Below, one piece after another: positions 24,818-33,559 of a stretch of 64,000 nt of DNA (its first letter is position 1; every line of letters begins with the position of its first letter). Location of the stretch: positions 1-64,000 of the forward strand of contig JAKBCR010000001.1 of NCBI GenBank assembly GCA_021807675.1, read 5' to 3'. The stretch is from Pseudomonadota bacterium (GTDB taxonomy: Bacteria; Pseudomonadota; Gammaproteobacteria; Steroidobacterales; Steroidobacteraceae). The notes beneath the pieces are model-generated. The model searched no databases and had not been told where the DNA came from. It saw only the letters and a program-made list of their open reading frames with translations. The translations under genes were made by a program, and so were the position numbers.

Positions 24818-25642
24818 ATGCGCATAGAGTTCACCAAGATGCACGGGCTCGGCAATGACTTCGCCGTATTCGATGCCCCCGCCGTCCTCTTCGAAGGTGC
24901 GCTCGTCCGTCGCCTCTCGCACCGGCACACCGGCATCGGCTTCGATCAGGCGCTGGTCCTCGAGCCGCCGAGGCGCGCCGACACCGCCGTGTTCTACCGC
25001 ATCTTCAACGCGGACGGCATGGAAGTGGAGCAGTGCGGCAACGGCGCGCGGTGCATCGCCGCGCTGCTCGCGGGGCGCGGACTCGCGCGCTCCGGCGCGG
25101 TCACGATGGACAGTCCCGCGGGCTTGATTCGGGCGCGCACGCTGGAGGGGGGCCTCGTCTCGGTGGACATGGGCCTCGTACGCTTCGATCCGCGCTCGCT
25201 GCCTTTCGATGCGCCGGCGGAGACGGAGCGTTATCGGCTCGAGGTCGCAGGCGGCAGCATCGAGATCGGCGCGGTCTCGATCGGCAACCCGCACGCGGTC
25301 CTCGAGGTGCAGTCGGTGGAGACGGCGGACGTGCAGCGGCTGGGTCCGGCGATCGAGCGCCACCCCCGCTTCCCCCAGCGCGTGAACGCGGGTTTCATGC
25401 AGGTCGTCGACCGGTCGCACATTCGTCTGCGGGTGTTTGAGCGCGGCGCTGGCGAGACCCTGGCCTGTGGCACGGGTGCCTGCGCCGCGGTAGCGGTGGG
25501 CCGGCGCTGGGGCGATCTCGACGGGGACGTGCACGTCAGCGTGCGCGGCGGCGAGTTGCGCGTAAACTGGGACGGTCCGGGAGAGCATATCTGGCTGACG
25601 GGACCTGCGGAGGTATCCTTCGCAGGGCACGTAGAGGTTTGA
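24818..25642 (+). CDS. dapF: Diaminopimelate epimerase
   Basis: DapF converts LL- to meso-diaminopimelate for lysine and peptidoglycan. The two catalytic cysteines are in EQCGNGARC and ACGTGACAAV, and the N-terminus MRIEFTKMHGLGNDF is diagnostic. Start ATG 24818 is preferred; an alternative ATG at 24806 would add four residues. Length is 274 aa. The stop overlaps the start of the DUF484 gene (ATGA type). Lysine decarboxylase lysA, often upstream, is not present, and the lptM-like gene is found 9 kb away instead. Confidence 0.97.
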   Translation: MRIEFTKMHGLGNDFAVFDAPAVLFEGALVRRLSHRHTGIGFDQALVLEPPRRADTAVFYRIFNADGMEVEQCGNGARCIAALLAGRGLARSGAVTMDSPAGLIRARTLEGGLVSVDMGLVRFDPRSLPFDAPAETERYRLEVAGGSIEIGAVSIGNPHAVLEVQSVETADVQRLGPAIERHPRFPQRVNAGFMQVVDRSHIRLRVFERGAGETLACGTGACAAVAVGRRWGDLDGDVHVSVRGGELRVNWDGPGEHIWLTGPAEVSFAGHVEV

Positions 25643-26376
25643 TGACCATGACGACAAGAGAAGCCCGAGGGTTGGCCACCAAGGAAAACGAGGAAGACGC
25701 CGTCGCGGCGTACTTGCAGCACAATCCGGATTTCTTCGAGCGACACCAGGCGGTGCTGGCGAGATTGCGTGTGCCGCACTCGCGCGGTGGATCGACCATT
25801 TCGCTGGTGGAGCGGCAGATCGAGGTCCTGCGCGAGCGCCACGCCGCGCTCGAGGGGAAGCTCGCGGAGCTGGTGAGCGTGGCCCGCGCCAACGACGCGA
25901 TCGCCGACAAGCTCCATCGCTTCACTCGCAGGCTCCTGCGCGCGGGCTCGCGCGCCGAGGCCGTCGCGCGGGTCGAGGCCAGCCTGCGGGAGGACTTCGA
26001 CGCCTTCCACAGTGTGCTCGTGTTGATCGGCCAGTACCCCGACCTCGCTCCCCAGCGCTTCGTGCGCGTCGTTGCGCGCGATGATCCGGGACTGAAGTCC
26101 TTCGAGACGCTGTTTGCCAGCGGCAAGCCACGATGCGGCCAGGTGCGTGACAGTCAGCGCGAGTTTCTTTTCGGCCAGGATGCCAATGACATCGGCTCCG
26201 TGGCGTTGGTGCCGCTCGTGGACTCGCGCGCTCCATCCGCCCTGAACGGTCCGCTAGGGGTGCTCGCGCTCGGTAGCACCGACCGCGACCGTTTCCATCC
26301 CGGAATGAGCACCGAGTTTCTGGCGCGCATGGCGGATCTGATCACCGACTCGGTGGCTTCGGGCCCGGGCGCGTGA
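25642..26376 (+). CDS. DUF484 family protein
   Basis: A cytoplasmic protein with an N-terminal helical segment ([30 protein letters not shown], the DUF484 hallmark), a coiled coil (about residues 55-95) and a C-terminal GAF-like domain ([11 protein letters not shown] ... VALVPLVDS ... GVLALGS). Its function is unresolved, but it is almost always encoded between dapF and xerC, as here. Start ATG 25642 overlaps the dapF stop; the track's TTG 25639 is unlikely. Length is 244 aa. Confidence 0.9.
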   Translation: MTMTTREARGLATKENEEDAVAAYLQHNPDFFERHQAVLARLRVPHSRGGSTISLVERQIEVLRERHAALEGKLAELVSVARANDAIADKLHRFTRRLLRAGSRAEAVARVEASLREDFDAFHSVLVLIGQYPDLAPQRFVRVVARDDPGLKSFETLFASGKPRCGQVRDSQREFLFGQDANDIGSVALVPLVDSRAPSALNGPLGVLALGSTDRDRFHPGMSTEFLARMADLITDSVASGPGA

Positions 26377-26407
26377 CGCTCGCGGGGAGCCGTTCGGGTC
26401 GGGACAC

Positions 26408-27385
26408 GTGACTCCGGCCGCGCTCGCCTGGATCGAGCGCTTCCGCGAGTATCTCGCGGTGGAGAGGCGTTGCTCACCCCATACGGTGGCCGCCTACACG
26501 CGGGACCTTCAGGCGCTGGTGGCGTACTGCGATCGCTCGCGCCTCGAGCGCTGGACCGACATCGACGGCGGGCATTTGCGATCCTTCGCCGCGCGGCTGC
26601 ATGCGGGTGGCCTCGGGCCGCGCAGCATTCAGCGGCGGCTTTCGGCAGTGCGCAGCTTCTACGAATTTCTGCAGCGCGAGGGGCACGCGCTGCGAACGGG
26701 CGCGCAGGCCGCCGCTGCCGATGACCATGAGCGGCGTGACATCGCGCAAATCCGCAGCAACCCGGGTCAGGACGTGCGGGCGCCGAAGGCAGCACGGCGC
26801 CTGCCTGAGACTCTGGATGCGGATCAGATGGCGCGCCTGCTCGAGATTCCGCCAGAGGAGCCCTTCGCCCCGCGCGACAGGGCCATCATGGAGCTCCTCT
26901 ACTCCTCTGGCCTGCGACTAGCGGAGATCGTCGGGCTCGACCTCGGCCATCTCGATCTTCCCGACCGCACGGTCCACGTGCTCGGCAAGGGAAGCAAGGC
27001 ACGCATGGTGCCCGTCGGCCGCGTGGCTGTCCGTGCGCTCGAGCAGTGGCTGACTGAGCGCGCGGGTCTGGCGCGGCCCGGCGAGGAGGCGCTTTTCGTC
27101 GGCCGCTCGGGCCGGCGTCTCGGCCGCCGGGCCGTCGAGCTGCGCGTCGCCTATTGGGCGCGTCGCCAGGGTCTTGCCACTCACGTGTACCCACACCTCT
27201 TCCGGCATTCCTTCGCTTCGCACCTGCTCGAGTCCGGCGCGGAGCTGCGCGGCGTGCAAGAGCTGCTGGGTCACGCCGATATCGCCACGACCCAGATTTA
27301 TACCCATCTTGACTTCCAGCACCTCGCCCGCATCTACGATGCCACCCACCCGCGCGCGCGGCGGGGCAAGACGCCCGCGAAATAG
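26408..27385 (+). CDS. xerC: Site-specific tyrosine recombinase XerC
   Basis: XerC acts with XerD at dif to resolve chromosome dimers. The SAM-like N-terminal domain is followed by the catalytic domain with Arg in [14 protein letters not shown], Lys in [13 protein letters not shown], His-x-x-Arg in [15 protein letters not shown], His in [10 protein letters not shown] and the nucleophile Tyr in QIYTH. Length is 325 aa, about 25 more than usual. The surplus lies in the linker between domains ([19 protein letters not shown] region) before [16 protein letters not shown]. All catalytic residues are kept. It lies between DUF484 and hslV. Confidence 0.95.
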   Translation: MTPAALAWIERFREYLAVERRCSPHTVAAYTRDLQALVAYCDRSRLERWTDIDGGHLRSFAARLHAGGLGPRSIQRRLSAVRSFYEFLQREGHALRTGAQAAAADDHERRDIAQIRSNPGQDVRAPKAARRLPETLDADQMARLLEIPPEEPFAPRDRAIMELLYSSGLRLAEIVGLDLGHLDLPDRTVHVLGKGSKARMVPVGRVAVRALEQWLTERAGLARPGEEALFVGRSGRRLGRRAVELRVAYWARRQGLATHVYPHLFRHSFASHLLESGAELRGVQELLGHADIATTQIYTHLDFQHLARIYDATHPRARRGKTPAK

Positions 27386-27406
27386 CGCCGATCCGGCGAG
27401 GACTTG

Positions 27407-27979
27407 ATGACCGATTCGCAGCGATTCGATCCCCACGGCACGACCATTCTCGGTGTGCGGCGCAACGGCGCCGTGGCGCTGGCCGGCGACGGCCAGGTGA
27501 CGCTCGGCAACACAGTGATGAAGGGCAACGCGCGCAAGGTGCGCAAGCTCTACAACGACAAGGTGATCGCAGGCTTCGCCGGCGGCACCGCGGATGCCTT
27601 CACACTCTTCGAGCGCTTCGAGGGCAAGCTGGAGAAGTATGGCAATCTGACGCGCGCCGCCATCGAGCTGGCGAAGGATTGGCGCTCGGACCGTTACTTG
27701 CGACGGCTCGAGGCGCTGCTGCTGGTCGGCGATCCGGGGAAGCTCCTCGTGATCTCCGGCAACGGCGATGTCATCGAGCCGGATATCGACGCCGCCGCGA
27801 TCGGTTCCGGCGGCCCGTTCGCGCTCGCCGCCGCACGGGCGATGCTCGAGACGACCCAGCTCGATGCCCGCAGCATCGCAGAGCGCGCACTCAACATAGC
27901 CGGCGACATCTGCATCTACACCAACCGGAATCTCACCATCGAGGAGCTCGGGCAGGACACCCCCGCCGCTCGCCCCTGA
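27407..27979 (+). CDS. hslV: ATP-dependent protease subunit HslV
   Basis: HslV is the Thr-protease core of the HslUV (ClpQY) complex. After a short propeptide ([11 protein letters not shown]) the mature protein starts [23 protein letters not shown], where the first Thr is the nucleophile. [22 protein letters not shown] and [13 protein letters not shown] are family motifs. The start is ATG 27407, with 22 bases to the xerC stop. Length is 190 aa. The propeptide is longer than the single Met of Escherichia coli HslV, as seen in xanthomonad-type proteins. Confidence 0.96.
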   Translation: MTDSQRFDPHGTTILGVRRNGAVALAGDGQVTLGNTVMKGNARKVRKLYNDKVIAGFAGGTADAFTLFERFEGKLEKYGNLTRAAIELAKDWRSDRYLRRLEALLLVGDPGKLLVISGNGDVIEPDIDAAAIGSGGPFALAAARAMLETTQLDARSIAERALNIAGDICIYTNRNLTIEELGQDTPAARP

Positions 27980-27998
27980 AGAACCGCAACGCAACATC

Positions 27999-29336
27999 AT
28001 GTCATCGCTGACCCCCCGAGAGATCGTCCAGGAGCTCGATAAGCACATCATCGGCCAGGACGCCGCCAAGCGCGCCGTCGCCATCGCGCTGCGCAATCGC
28101 TGGCGGCGCATGCAGGTGCCCGAGCCGCTGCGCCAGGAGATCACCCCGAAGAACATCCTGATGATCGGGCCCACCGGCGTGGGCAAAACGGAGATCGCGC
28201 GCCGCCTGGCGCGGCTCGCGAACGCTCCCTTCGTCAAGGTGGAGGCCACCAAGTTCACCGAGGTCGGTTATGTCGGCCGCGACGTCGACTCCATCGTCAA
28301 GGAGCTCGCCGACGTCTCCGTGAAGATGACGCGCGAGCAGGAGATGCAGAAGGTGCGCGAGCGCGCCGCGGAGGCCGCTGAGGAGCGCGTGCTCGATGCG
28401 CTCCTGCCGAAGCCGCGCATGATGGGATTCTCTACCGACGAGCCTTCTCCGCCGCGCGATGCGGAGACGCGCCAGAAATTCCGCCGCATGCTGCGGGCCG
28501 GTGAGCTCGATGATCGTGAGGTCGAGATCGAGATACGTGCGCTGCCCATGGGCGTCGAGATCATGGCGCCGCCAGGAATGGAAGAGATGCAGCAGCAGCT
28601 GCAGTCGATGTTCCAGAACCTGGGCGGCAACCGCACCCGCAGCCGCAAGGTGAAAGTGCGCGAGGCGCAGAAGATCCTCGTCGACGAGGAGGCCGCGAAG
28701 CTGATCAACGAGGATGAGCTCAAGATCCAAGCGCTCGCCAATGCCGAGCAGAACGGCATCGTCTTCATCGACGAGATCGACAAGGTGACGCGCCGCCAGG
28801 AGACGATGGGGGCGGATGTCTCGCGCGAGGGCGTGCAGCGGGATCTCCTGCCGCTCGTCGAGGGCTCGACCGTCGCGACGAAGTACGGACAGGTCAAGAC
28901 CGATCACGTGCTCTTCATCGCCTCCGGTGCCTTCAGCCTCTCGAAACCGTCGGATCTCATTCCGGAGCTGCAGGGACGGCTCCCGATCCGCGTCGAGCTC
29001 GACTCGCTGAAGGTGGGAGACTTCGTGCGCATCCTGACGGAGCCCGATGCCTCACTCACCGCGCAGTACCAGGCGTTGATGGGCACGGAGGGCGTATCGG
29101 TTGAGTTCGGGGAGGACGGTGTGCGGCGCATCGCCGAGATCGCCTTCCAGGTGAACGAGCGCACGGAGAACATCGGCGCCCGCCGGCTGCACACGGTGAT
29201 GGAGCGGCTGCTGGAGTCGGTCTCCTACGAGGCCTCCGAGCAGGGAGGGGCACAGGTGATGATCGACGGGAAGTATGTCGATGAGCACCTCGGCAACCTC
29301 GCCAAGGACGAGGACCTCAGCCGATACATCCTTTGA
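27999..29336 (+). CDS. hslU: ATP-dependent protease ATPase subunit HslU
   Basis: HslU is the AAA+ unfoldase of HslUV. Walker A is [15 protein letters not shown], Walker [12 protein letters not shown], the pore loop GYVGRDVDS, and the C-terminal tail ends DEDLSRYIL, which inserts into HslV to activate it. The I-domain is residues about 110-240. Length is 445 aa, normal. It is the last gene of the dapF-DUF484-xerC-hslVU run. Confidence 0.98.
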   Translation: MSSLTPREIVQELDKHIIGQDAAKRAVAIALRNRWRRMQVPEPLRQEITPKNILMIGPTGVGKTEIARRLARLANAPFVKVEATKFTEVGYVGRDVDSIVKELADVSVKMTREQEMQKVRERAAEAAEERVLDALLPKPRMMGFSTDEPSPPRDAETRQKFRRMLRAGELDDREVEIEIRALPMGVEIMAPPGMEEMQQQLQSMFQNLGGNRTRSRKVKVREAQKILVDEEAAKLINEDELKIQALANAEQNGIVFIDEIDKVTRRQETMGADVSREGVQRDLLPLVEGSTVATKYGQVKTDHVLFIASGAFSLSKPSDLIPELQGRLPIRVELDSLKVGDFVRILTEPDASLTAQYQALMGTEGVSVEFGEDGVRRIAEIAFQVNERTENIGARRLHTVMERLLESVSYEASEQGGAQVMIDGKYVDEHLGNLAKDEDLSRYIL

Positions 29337-29370
29337 GGTCTGCGCCGCTTCGACCCGCGGCCTGGCTTGG

Positions 29371-29466
29371 CTAGTCGCCCATCGACGGCAGCCGACCCCG
29401 AATCATGAAGGGGTACAACATGGTAGCCAGGCACAGAGGGCCCGCGCATCCGTGCGCGGGCGTTCG
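29371..29466 (+). repeat. Interspersed repeat family A, copy 3 (partial, 5' portion)
   Basis: It aligns with the first 90 bases of copy 1: CTAGT-CCCATCGAC, CGACCCCGAA, ATGAAG, GGTAGCCAGGCACA, then a hairpin CCCGCGCA-TCCG-TGCGCGGG. The second half of the family is missing. Confidence 0.6.
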
Positions 29467-29473
29467 GCCGGAT

Positions 29474-29500
29474 CGAGGACACCTTAAGTGAGTGTCCTCG
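29474..29500. terminator. Stem-loop between convergent hslU and the DsbA-like gene
   Basis: A perfect 9-bp stem CGAGGACAC / GTGTCCTCG with a 9-base loop lies in the convergent intergenic gap. There is no U-run, so its strength as a terminator is uncertain. Confidence 0.5.
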
Positions 29501-29515
29501 ACGAAGGCACCGGAC

Positions 29516-30406
29516 TCACCCCTGCTTGTGATCGTGCTCCCAGGCTGCGAGGAAGTTGATCAATGAGATCAGCTTGTTCTCGCCGCCGGCCTTGCCCACG
29601 TCGGTGCTGAACTTGCCGTCCACCGCGATGAAGGGTACGCCCTGCACCTGATAGGCGTTCATGATCTCATCCGCCTGCTCAAGCTGGGTGTTGACAAAGA
29701 AGGAGTTGTAGGCTTTCGCGAAAGCCGCGGCGTCGATGCCGTTTTGAACCGCCCATGCCTGCTGCTGCCTGAAGGTGTCCTGCTTGTCGGTGGAGAAGAG
29801 CACGGACTCGGTGCCGGTCTGGCTCTCCAGATTGTGGATGTAGGTGAACACCTTCTCCACCAGATCGTTGCGGCCCAGCGCCTCGAGCGTATAGAAAAGG
29901 CGCGCATGCGCGCGGTGCACAGGCCCCCACATGATCGGCACGCGAACGAAGTCGACGTACGAGGGCTTCGTCTTCAGCCACTGGCGTATGTAGGGCTCCA
30001 GCGCATAACAGTGCGGGCAGCCGAGCCAGAAGACCTCCAGCACCTCCACCTTCCCGGGTGAGACGGTGGTCGGCTGGGCCGGGGAGATCACGTCATAGTT
30101 GACGCCGGGCTTCCATTGGCTGCTCGAGGGCAGCGCGGCACTCGCGGGCAGGGCGGCCAGGTGCTCGAGCGAAGGACCGCTGCTGCCATCGGTGCTCTGG
30201 GTGGGGCTCGCCGGGCTGCTTTGACTCGCGGTCTGGCCGCTGGCCGCCTGCTGACCGTTGTCCGACGACGGCGCCGCCGTCTCACTGCTCTGCGTGGCGG
30301 CTTGGCCGGACTGCTGTGGCGCCGAACTCTGGCGCGAGCAGGCGGAAAGGGCGAGCAGGGCTGCGGCAGCAAGTGTGAGAACTGGCAACGAAGGCGTTCG
30401 GGTCAT
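29516..30406 (-). CDS. DsbA-family thiol:disulfide interchange lipoprotein
   Basis: An oxidoreductase of the thioredoxin fold with active-site CPHC (VFWLGCPHCYALEPYI) and the cis-Pro loop VQGVPFIAVDGKF. Unlike soluble DsbA it is a predicted lipoprotein: signal peptide LPVLTLAAAALLALSAC with the lipobox Cys at about residue 23, followed by a roughly 70-residue Ser/Gln/Thr-rich linker. It should act in the periplasm, oxidising exported thiols. Start ATG 30406 (MTRTPSLPV) is chosen over the track's 30472, which lies inside a family A repeat. Length is 296 aa. The cytochrome c4 gene lies upstream, beyond that repeat. Confidence 0.9.
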   Translation of the reverse strand: MTRTPSLPVLTLAAAALLALSACSRQSSAPQQSGQAATQSSETAAPSSDNGQQAASGQTASQSSPASPTQSTDGSSGPSLEHLAALPASAALPSSSQWKPGVNYDVISPAQPTTVSPGKVEVLEVFWLGCPHCYALEPYIRQWLKTKPSYVDFVRVPIMWGPVHRAHARLFYTLEALGRNDLVEKVFTYIHNLESQTGTESVLFSTDKQDTFRQQQAWAVQNGIDAAAFAKAYNSFFVNTQLEQADEIMNAYQVQGVPFIAVDGKFSTDVGKAGGENKLISLINFLAAWEHDHKQG

Positions 30407-30420
30407 TGAGTGGTTTCCTG

Positions 30421-30537
30421 AAGCATAGGCACGGGGAGGTGCCCGCCGACGCAGGCGGCGAGAGGCGGGCAAAAGTCACGCCTTTTGCTCGCCGCGCGCT
30501 GGGCCGCGAAGGATGCGCGGATCCAGCGCTGCATACT
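30421..30537 (+). repeat. Interspersed repeat family A, copy 4
   Basis: It begins AAGCATAGGCACGGGGAGGTGCC, contains GGCAAAAGTCACGCCTTTTGC and CGCGCGCTGGGCCGCGAAGGA, and ends GGATCCAGCGCTGCATACT, reaching into the stop codon of the cytochrome c4 gene. It separates that gene from the DsbA-like gene. Confidence 0.8.
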
Positions 30538-31318
30538 ACCGCAGACCCTGAACGTAGGAGGCGACGTCGCGCATTTCCTCGGGCGTCAGGCGCTTGGCGA
30601 TATCGAACATAATGATGCTGTTGGGCGTTGCAGTCTCGGCATTCGGTCCGCTGTAGCGGGTGCCGTTCGCGTACTGCTGCAGCTCCGTCACCACATAGAC
30701 CGACTGCTGCGCCTCGAGTGCCGGATACCCCGCGGCGGGATTGCCGCGGCCGACGGGCCCGTGGCAGGCCACGCAGCCCGGCACCCCGCGCTTCGCATCA
30801 CCATCGAGGTAGAGCGCCCGGCCCGCTTTCCAGTACGAAGGATCGGCCTCGAGGCCCTGCGGGGTCTGCGCGGCGAAGAACACCGCCAGATTATCGATGT
30901 CCTGATCGCTGAGACCCGTGGCCATGGGCTGCATCACGGGGTTCTGGCGGATGCCGGCCTTGAACAAATGCAGCTGCTCCGCGATGTAGACGGCATTCTG
31001 GCCGGCCAGGCGCGGCCAAGCGGGATTCTGGCTGTTGCCGTCCGGGCCGTGGCAGGCGAAGCAGACCGCGGCCTTGGTGGCGCCCGCTTGCACGGAGCCG
31101 TCCACGTAGGGATCCGGGGTGACCGGCGGAGTCGCTTTGGTCGGGCTTGCGGTCGGCGTTGCCGGCCCGACGGCGGCCGCGCTCGAAGTCGCGGCGCCGG
31201 ATGCCGGCGCAGGGCCCGCAGTTTCCGCGCGGGCGACGGCCGGCGCGGTCAACGCGGCGGCCCACAAGACGGACAACAGCGCGGCGGAGATGGTTGCCAA
31301 CGGTGCTCTTTTTGCCAT
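30536..31318 (-). CDS. Dihaem cytochrome c4-type protein
   Basis: A periplasmic dihaem cytochrome with a cleavable signal (ending APAVARA), haem sites CFACHGPDG and CVACHGPVG, and the family segments PAWPRLAGQNAVYIAEQL and YPALEAQQSVYVVTELQQY. It probably passes electrons to cytochrome oxidase. An Ala/Pro/Thr-rich linker of about 45 residues follows the signal. Start ATG 31318 (MAKRAPLATI) is used; the track start at 31789 runs through engB. Length is 260 aa. It is divergent from engB by 60 bases. Confidence 0.92.
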   Translation of the reverse strand: MAKRAPLATISAALLSVLWAAALTAPAVARAETAGPAPASGAATSSAAAVGPATPTASPTKATPPVTPDPYVDGSVQAGATKAAVCFACHGPDGNSQNPAWPRLAGQNAVYIAEQLHLFKAGIRQNPVMQPMATGLSDQDIDNLAVFFAAQTPQGLEADPSYWKAGRALYLDGDAKRGVPGCVACHGPVGRGNPAAGYPALEAQQSVYVVTELQQYANGTRYSGPNAETATPNSIIMFDIAKRLTPEEMRDVASYVQGLR

Positions 31319-31378
31319 TTTCGCTCGTCCCCCGACTATTGCCAGTGATGCGAAAGCGCCGGATTGTACACTACGGAC

Positions 31379-32002
31379 GTGGCAGCATTTCCGACCGCAA
31401 GATTTCTGGTGAGCGCCGCCGCTCCGGGCCAATTTCCCGCCGATCGGGGCGCGGAGGTCGCCTTCGCGGGCCGCTCGAATGCCGGCAAATCGAGCGCCAT
31501 CAACTCGATTCTCGGGCGTCAGGGGCTCGCGCGGACCAGCAAGACACCGGGACGCACGCGGCTCATCAACTTCTTCGAGCTCGCGCCGCTCGAGCGCATC
31601 GTGGACCTTCCGGGATACGGCTATGCGAGTGCGCCAGAGAGCGAGCGGCGCACCTGGCCGCGCCTCATCGAAGCGCTGCGCGCGCGCGAGGCGCTCAAGG
31701 GACTGTTCGTGATCGTCGATGCGCGCCGCGGGATCGGGCCGGGCGATGAGGCGCTGCTCAAATGGGCGCTCCCGCGCCAGCGGGTACACGTGCTCTTATC
31801 GAAAGCGGATAAGTTGAGCCGGAACGAGGGCCGGGAGGCGCTCGCCGCGGCTGCCCGCGCTCTGGAGTCGCGCGCGACCGTGCAGCTTTTCTCCGCGCAT
31901 GCGCGAGCGGGCCTGGAGGAAGCTCAGAGCGTGCTCACGGGCTGGCTGCGGTCGAAAGAAAAAACCCCGGTGGCCTCTGACGAGACCACCGGGGCAGACT
32001 AA
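31379..32002 (+). CDS. engB: Ribosome biogenesis GTPase EngB/YihA/YsxC
   Basis: An essential Era-like GTPase in 50S assembly. G1 is AGRSNAGKSSAIN, G2 lies in KTPGRTRLINFF, G3 is DLPGYGYA and G4 is LLSKADKL. I choose GTG 31379 (VAAFPTARFLVSAA) rather than the track's TTG 31364: the family N-terminus begins near FPTARFLVSAA, and TACACT lies exactly six bases before this GTG. Length is 207 aa. The 3' end contains an inverted repeat that reads as a terminator for the opposite strand. Confidence 0.93.
   Translation: MAAFPTARFLVSAAAPGQFPADRGAEVAFAGRSNAGKSSAINSILGRQGLARTSKTPGRTRLINFFELAPLERIVDLPGYGYASAPESERRTWPRLIEALRAREALKGLFVIVDARRGIGPGDEALLKWALPRQRVHVLLSKADKLSRNEGREALAAAARALESRATVQLFSAHARAGLEEAQSVLTGWLRSKEKTPVASDETTGAD
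31960..31994 (-). terminator. Minus-strand intrinsic terminator embedded in the engB 3' end
   Basis: On the minus strand CCCCGGTGG / CCACCGGGG forms a 9-bp stem with a 12-base loop, followed by TTTTTTCTTTC. It would stop transcription from the beta-barrel gene at 32148-32696 and lies inside engB coding sequence (codons for EKTPVASDETTGAD). Confidence 0.75.
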
Positions 32003-32147
32003 CCCGGCACAGGTCTCATGTGAACCGGGTCGGACCCGCTCAGGGAGGGAAGCGGGGAGTGCCGAAGCACTCGATGAATTAGAGGGGGCGCCGTCGGGGA
32101 AGTTCCGTCGTCCGCGATGCGGAAAAAAGCCCTTTCTCGTCAGGCCG

Positions 32148-32696
32148 CTAGAGGATATTGAAGATCACGTCCAAGCTCACCACGTGGGCCCCATTGGTGT
32201 GCGCTATGTTCAGGTGCTCGTATTCGAGCCTTCCCATCAGATGGCCGAAATGCGCCTGGGCGCCGACGCCCCAGGCGAGCTGGGTCCCACTATCGGAGAA
32301 TCGGAAGAGCGAGGGGCTCGCCGAGTTGCCGCTCATTTGCCACCGGTCGAGTCCGAGCTTGCCGTAAATGTCGATGAGTGGCAGGGGGATCGGCAGGTAG
32401 CCGACCACATAGGCGGCGAAAGCCTGGGCATTGGCATCGGCTGTGCCCAGAGTGCCGATACTGCGCGATTCGCTGCCCAGGTGGTAGTAATCGACCTCCG
32501 CGCCGAGCAGGCTCAAACGCACGCCCGCCAGGGCCTTGAAGGAGGTGTTGTGGACATCGAACCCGGTGCCGAAGAGATTATTGACGTTTGCCCGCATCAG
32601 CCCCGCACCTGCATAGACGCCGGCGCCGAAGAGGCCGCTGGCGTGCGCGCACCCGGCCGCAAGGGCCAGCAATGGGATCAGCAGCAGTCTTCGCAT
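32148..32696 (-). CDS. Outer membrane beta-barrel protein, OmpA/OmpW-like, function unknown
   Basis: A signal peptide (MRRLLLIPLLALAAGCAHA) precedes a series of amphipathic strands with alternating aromatic residues (VDYYHLGSES, LIDIYGKLGLDRW, MGRLEYEHLNIA), ending VVSLDVIFNIL, the C-terminal aromatic/hydrophobic pattern of outer-membrane porin-like barrels. About 163 mature residues fit an eight-stranded barrel. Start ATG 32696 follows AAAGGAGAG. I do not recognise a specific function. The cysteine at the signal end (GCAH) could also make it a lipoprotein, but the following Ala-His-Ala-Ser fits signal peptidase I better. Confidence 0.75.
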   Translation of the reverse strand: MRRLLLIPLLALAAGCAHASGLFGAGVYAGAGLMRANVNNLFGTGFDVHNTSFKALAGVRLSLLGAEVDYYHLGSESRSIGTLGTADANAQAFAAYVVGYLPIPLPLIDIYGKLGLDRWQMSGNSASPSLFRFSDSGTQLAWGVGAQAHFGHLMGRLEYEHLNIAHTNGAHVVSLDVIFNIL

Positions 32697-32902
32697 TCGA
32701 ATCTCTCCTTTCTGTTGCAAAAAGCAGACAAACAGGCCGCCGGTAATAGTGCCACCGAGACTCTCAGTGTGGTGAGAAGTTCACAGTGGGCGGGTCGGGT
32801 CGCGCGGGCGACCCAGCCATTCATGCGAGCACGTTGTGTCAGTTTTGGCCCGGCGAACATGCCGCATCAGCGCGAGCTCGGGAGCTCGCAGGGATCGGTC
32901 CG

Positions 32903-33541
32903 TCAGACCGCATCCGGCTGGGCGGCCGGGGCGGCGCGCGCGAAGGCAGGCAATGTCTCCAAGTGCGCACAGATCGCCCGAAGGGTCGAGAATGGCTCGA
33001 TGTTGCACTTGAAGCGGCGGGCGTTGAACATCTGTGGCACGAGGCAGACGTCCGCGAGCGTCACCTGGGTGCCGAACATGTGGTGGCCGTCGCCACTCCA
33101 GCGCCTGACCTCCTCCTCCAGGCCGCGGAAGCCCTCGGCGATCCAGTGCCGGTACCAGGTGTCGACCGCCGCTTCGTCCTGGCCGAGCGGGGAGCGCAGG
33201 TAATTCAACACCCGAAGATTGTTGAGAGGATGCACGTCGCAGGCGATCGCGAGCGCCATCGAGCGCACCCGCGCACGATCCAGGGCCGAGCGTGGCAGCA
33301 GCGGGGGCTGCGGATGGCTCTCTTCCAGGTACTCGATGACGGCGAGCGACTGACCGATGACGGCGCCGTCGTCCTCGAGCGCCGGCACTAGGCCCTGTGG
33401 ATTTCTGCCCAGGTATTCCGGCTGGCGGTGCGCGCCCGGCAACAGATTGACGGGCACGGACTCGTACTGGATCCCCTTGAGGTTGAGCGCGATGCGCACG
33501 CGGTAAGCGGCGGAGCTGCGGTAATAGGTGTAGAGCTTCAT
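32903..33541 (-). CDS. maiA: Maleylacetoacetate isomerase (zeta-class glutathione S-transferase)
   Basis: A GST-fold enzyme that isomerises maleylacetoacetate to fumarylacetoacetate in tyrosine/phenylalanine catabolism. The N-terminal thioredoxin-fold domain opens LYTYYRSSAAYRVRIALNLKG, with the zeta-class SSxxYRVRIAL motif that carries the active-site serine; NPQGLVPALEDDG and QSLAVIEYLEE bind glutathione. The C-terminal helical domain has ACDVHPLNNLRVLNYL. Length is 212 aa, normal. No other homogentisate-pathway gene is nearby. It is divergent from the thioesterase remnant by 18 bases. Confidence 0.93.
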   Translation of the reverse strand: MKLYTYYRSSAAYRVRIALNLKGIQYESVPVNLLPGAHRQPEYLGRNPQGLVPALEDDGAVIGQSLAVIEYLEESHPQPPLLPRSALDRARVRSMALAIACDVHPLNNLRVLNYLRSPLGQDEAAVDTWYRHWIAEGFRGLEEEVRRWSGDGHHMFGTQVTLADVCLVPQMFNARRFKCNIEPFSTLRAICAHLETLPAFARAAPAAQPDAV

Positions 33542-33559
33542 GATGCGTAGAATACGCCA

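Noticed and set aside
22981-24936. 651-aa minus-strand ORF over algZ/algR
   Set aside because: Antisense shadow of the sensor kinase and response regulator genes, whose domain motifs are on the plus strand.
13464-30537. Family A/B/C repeats as insertion sequences or a CRISPR array
   Set aside because: No transposase ORF, no terminal target duplications that I can see and no regular spacers; copies are dispersed and hairpin-rich, so REP/MITE-like is the better description.
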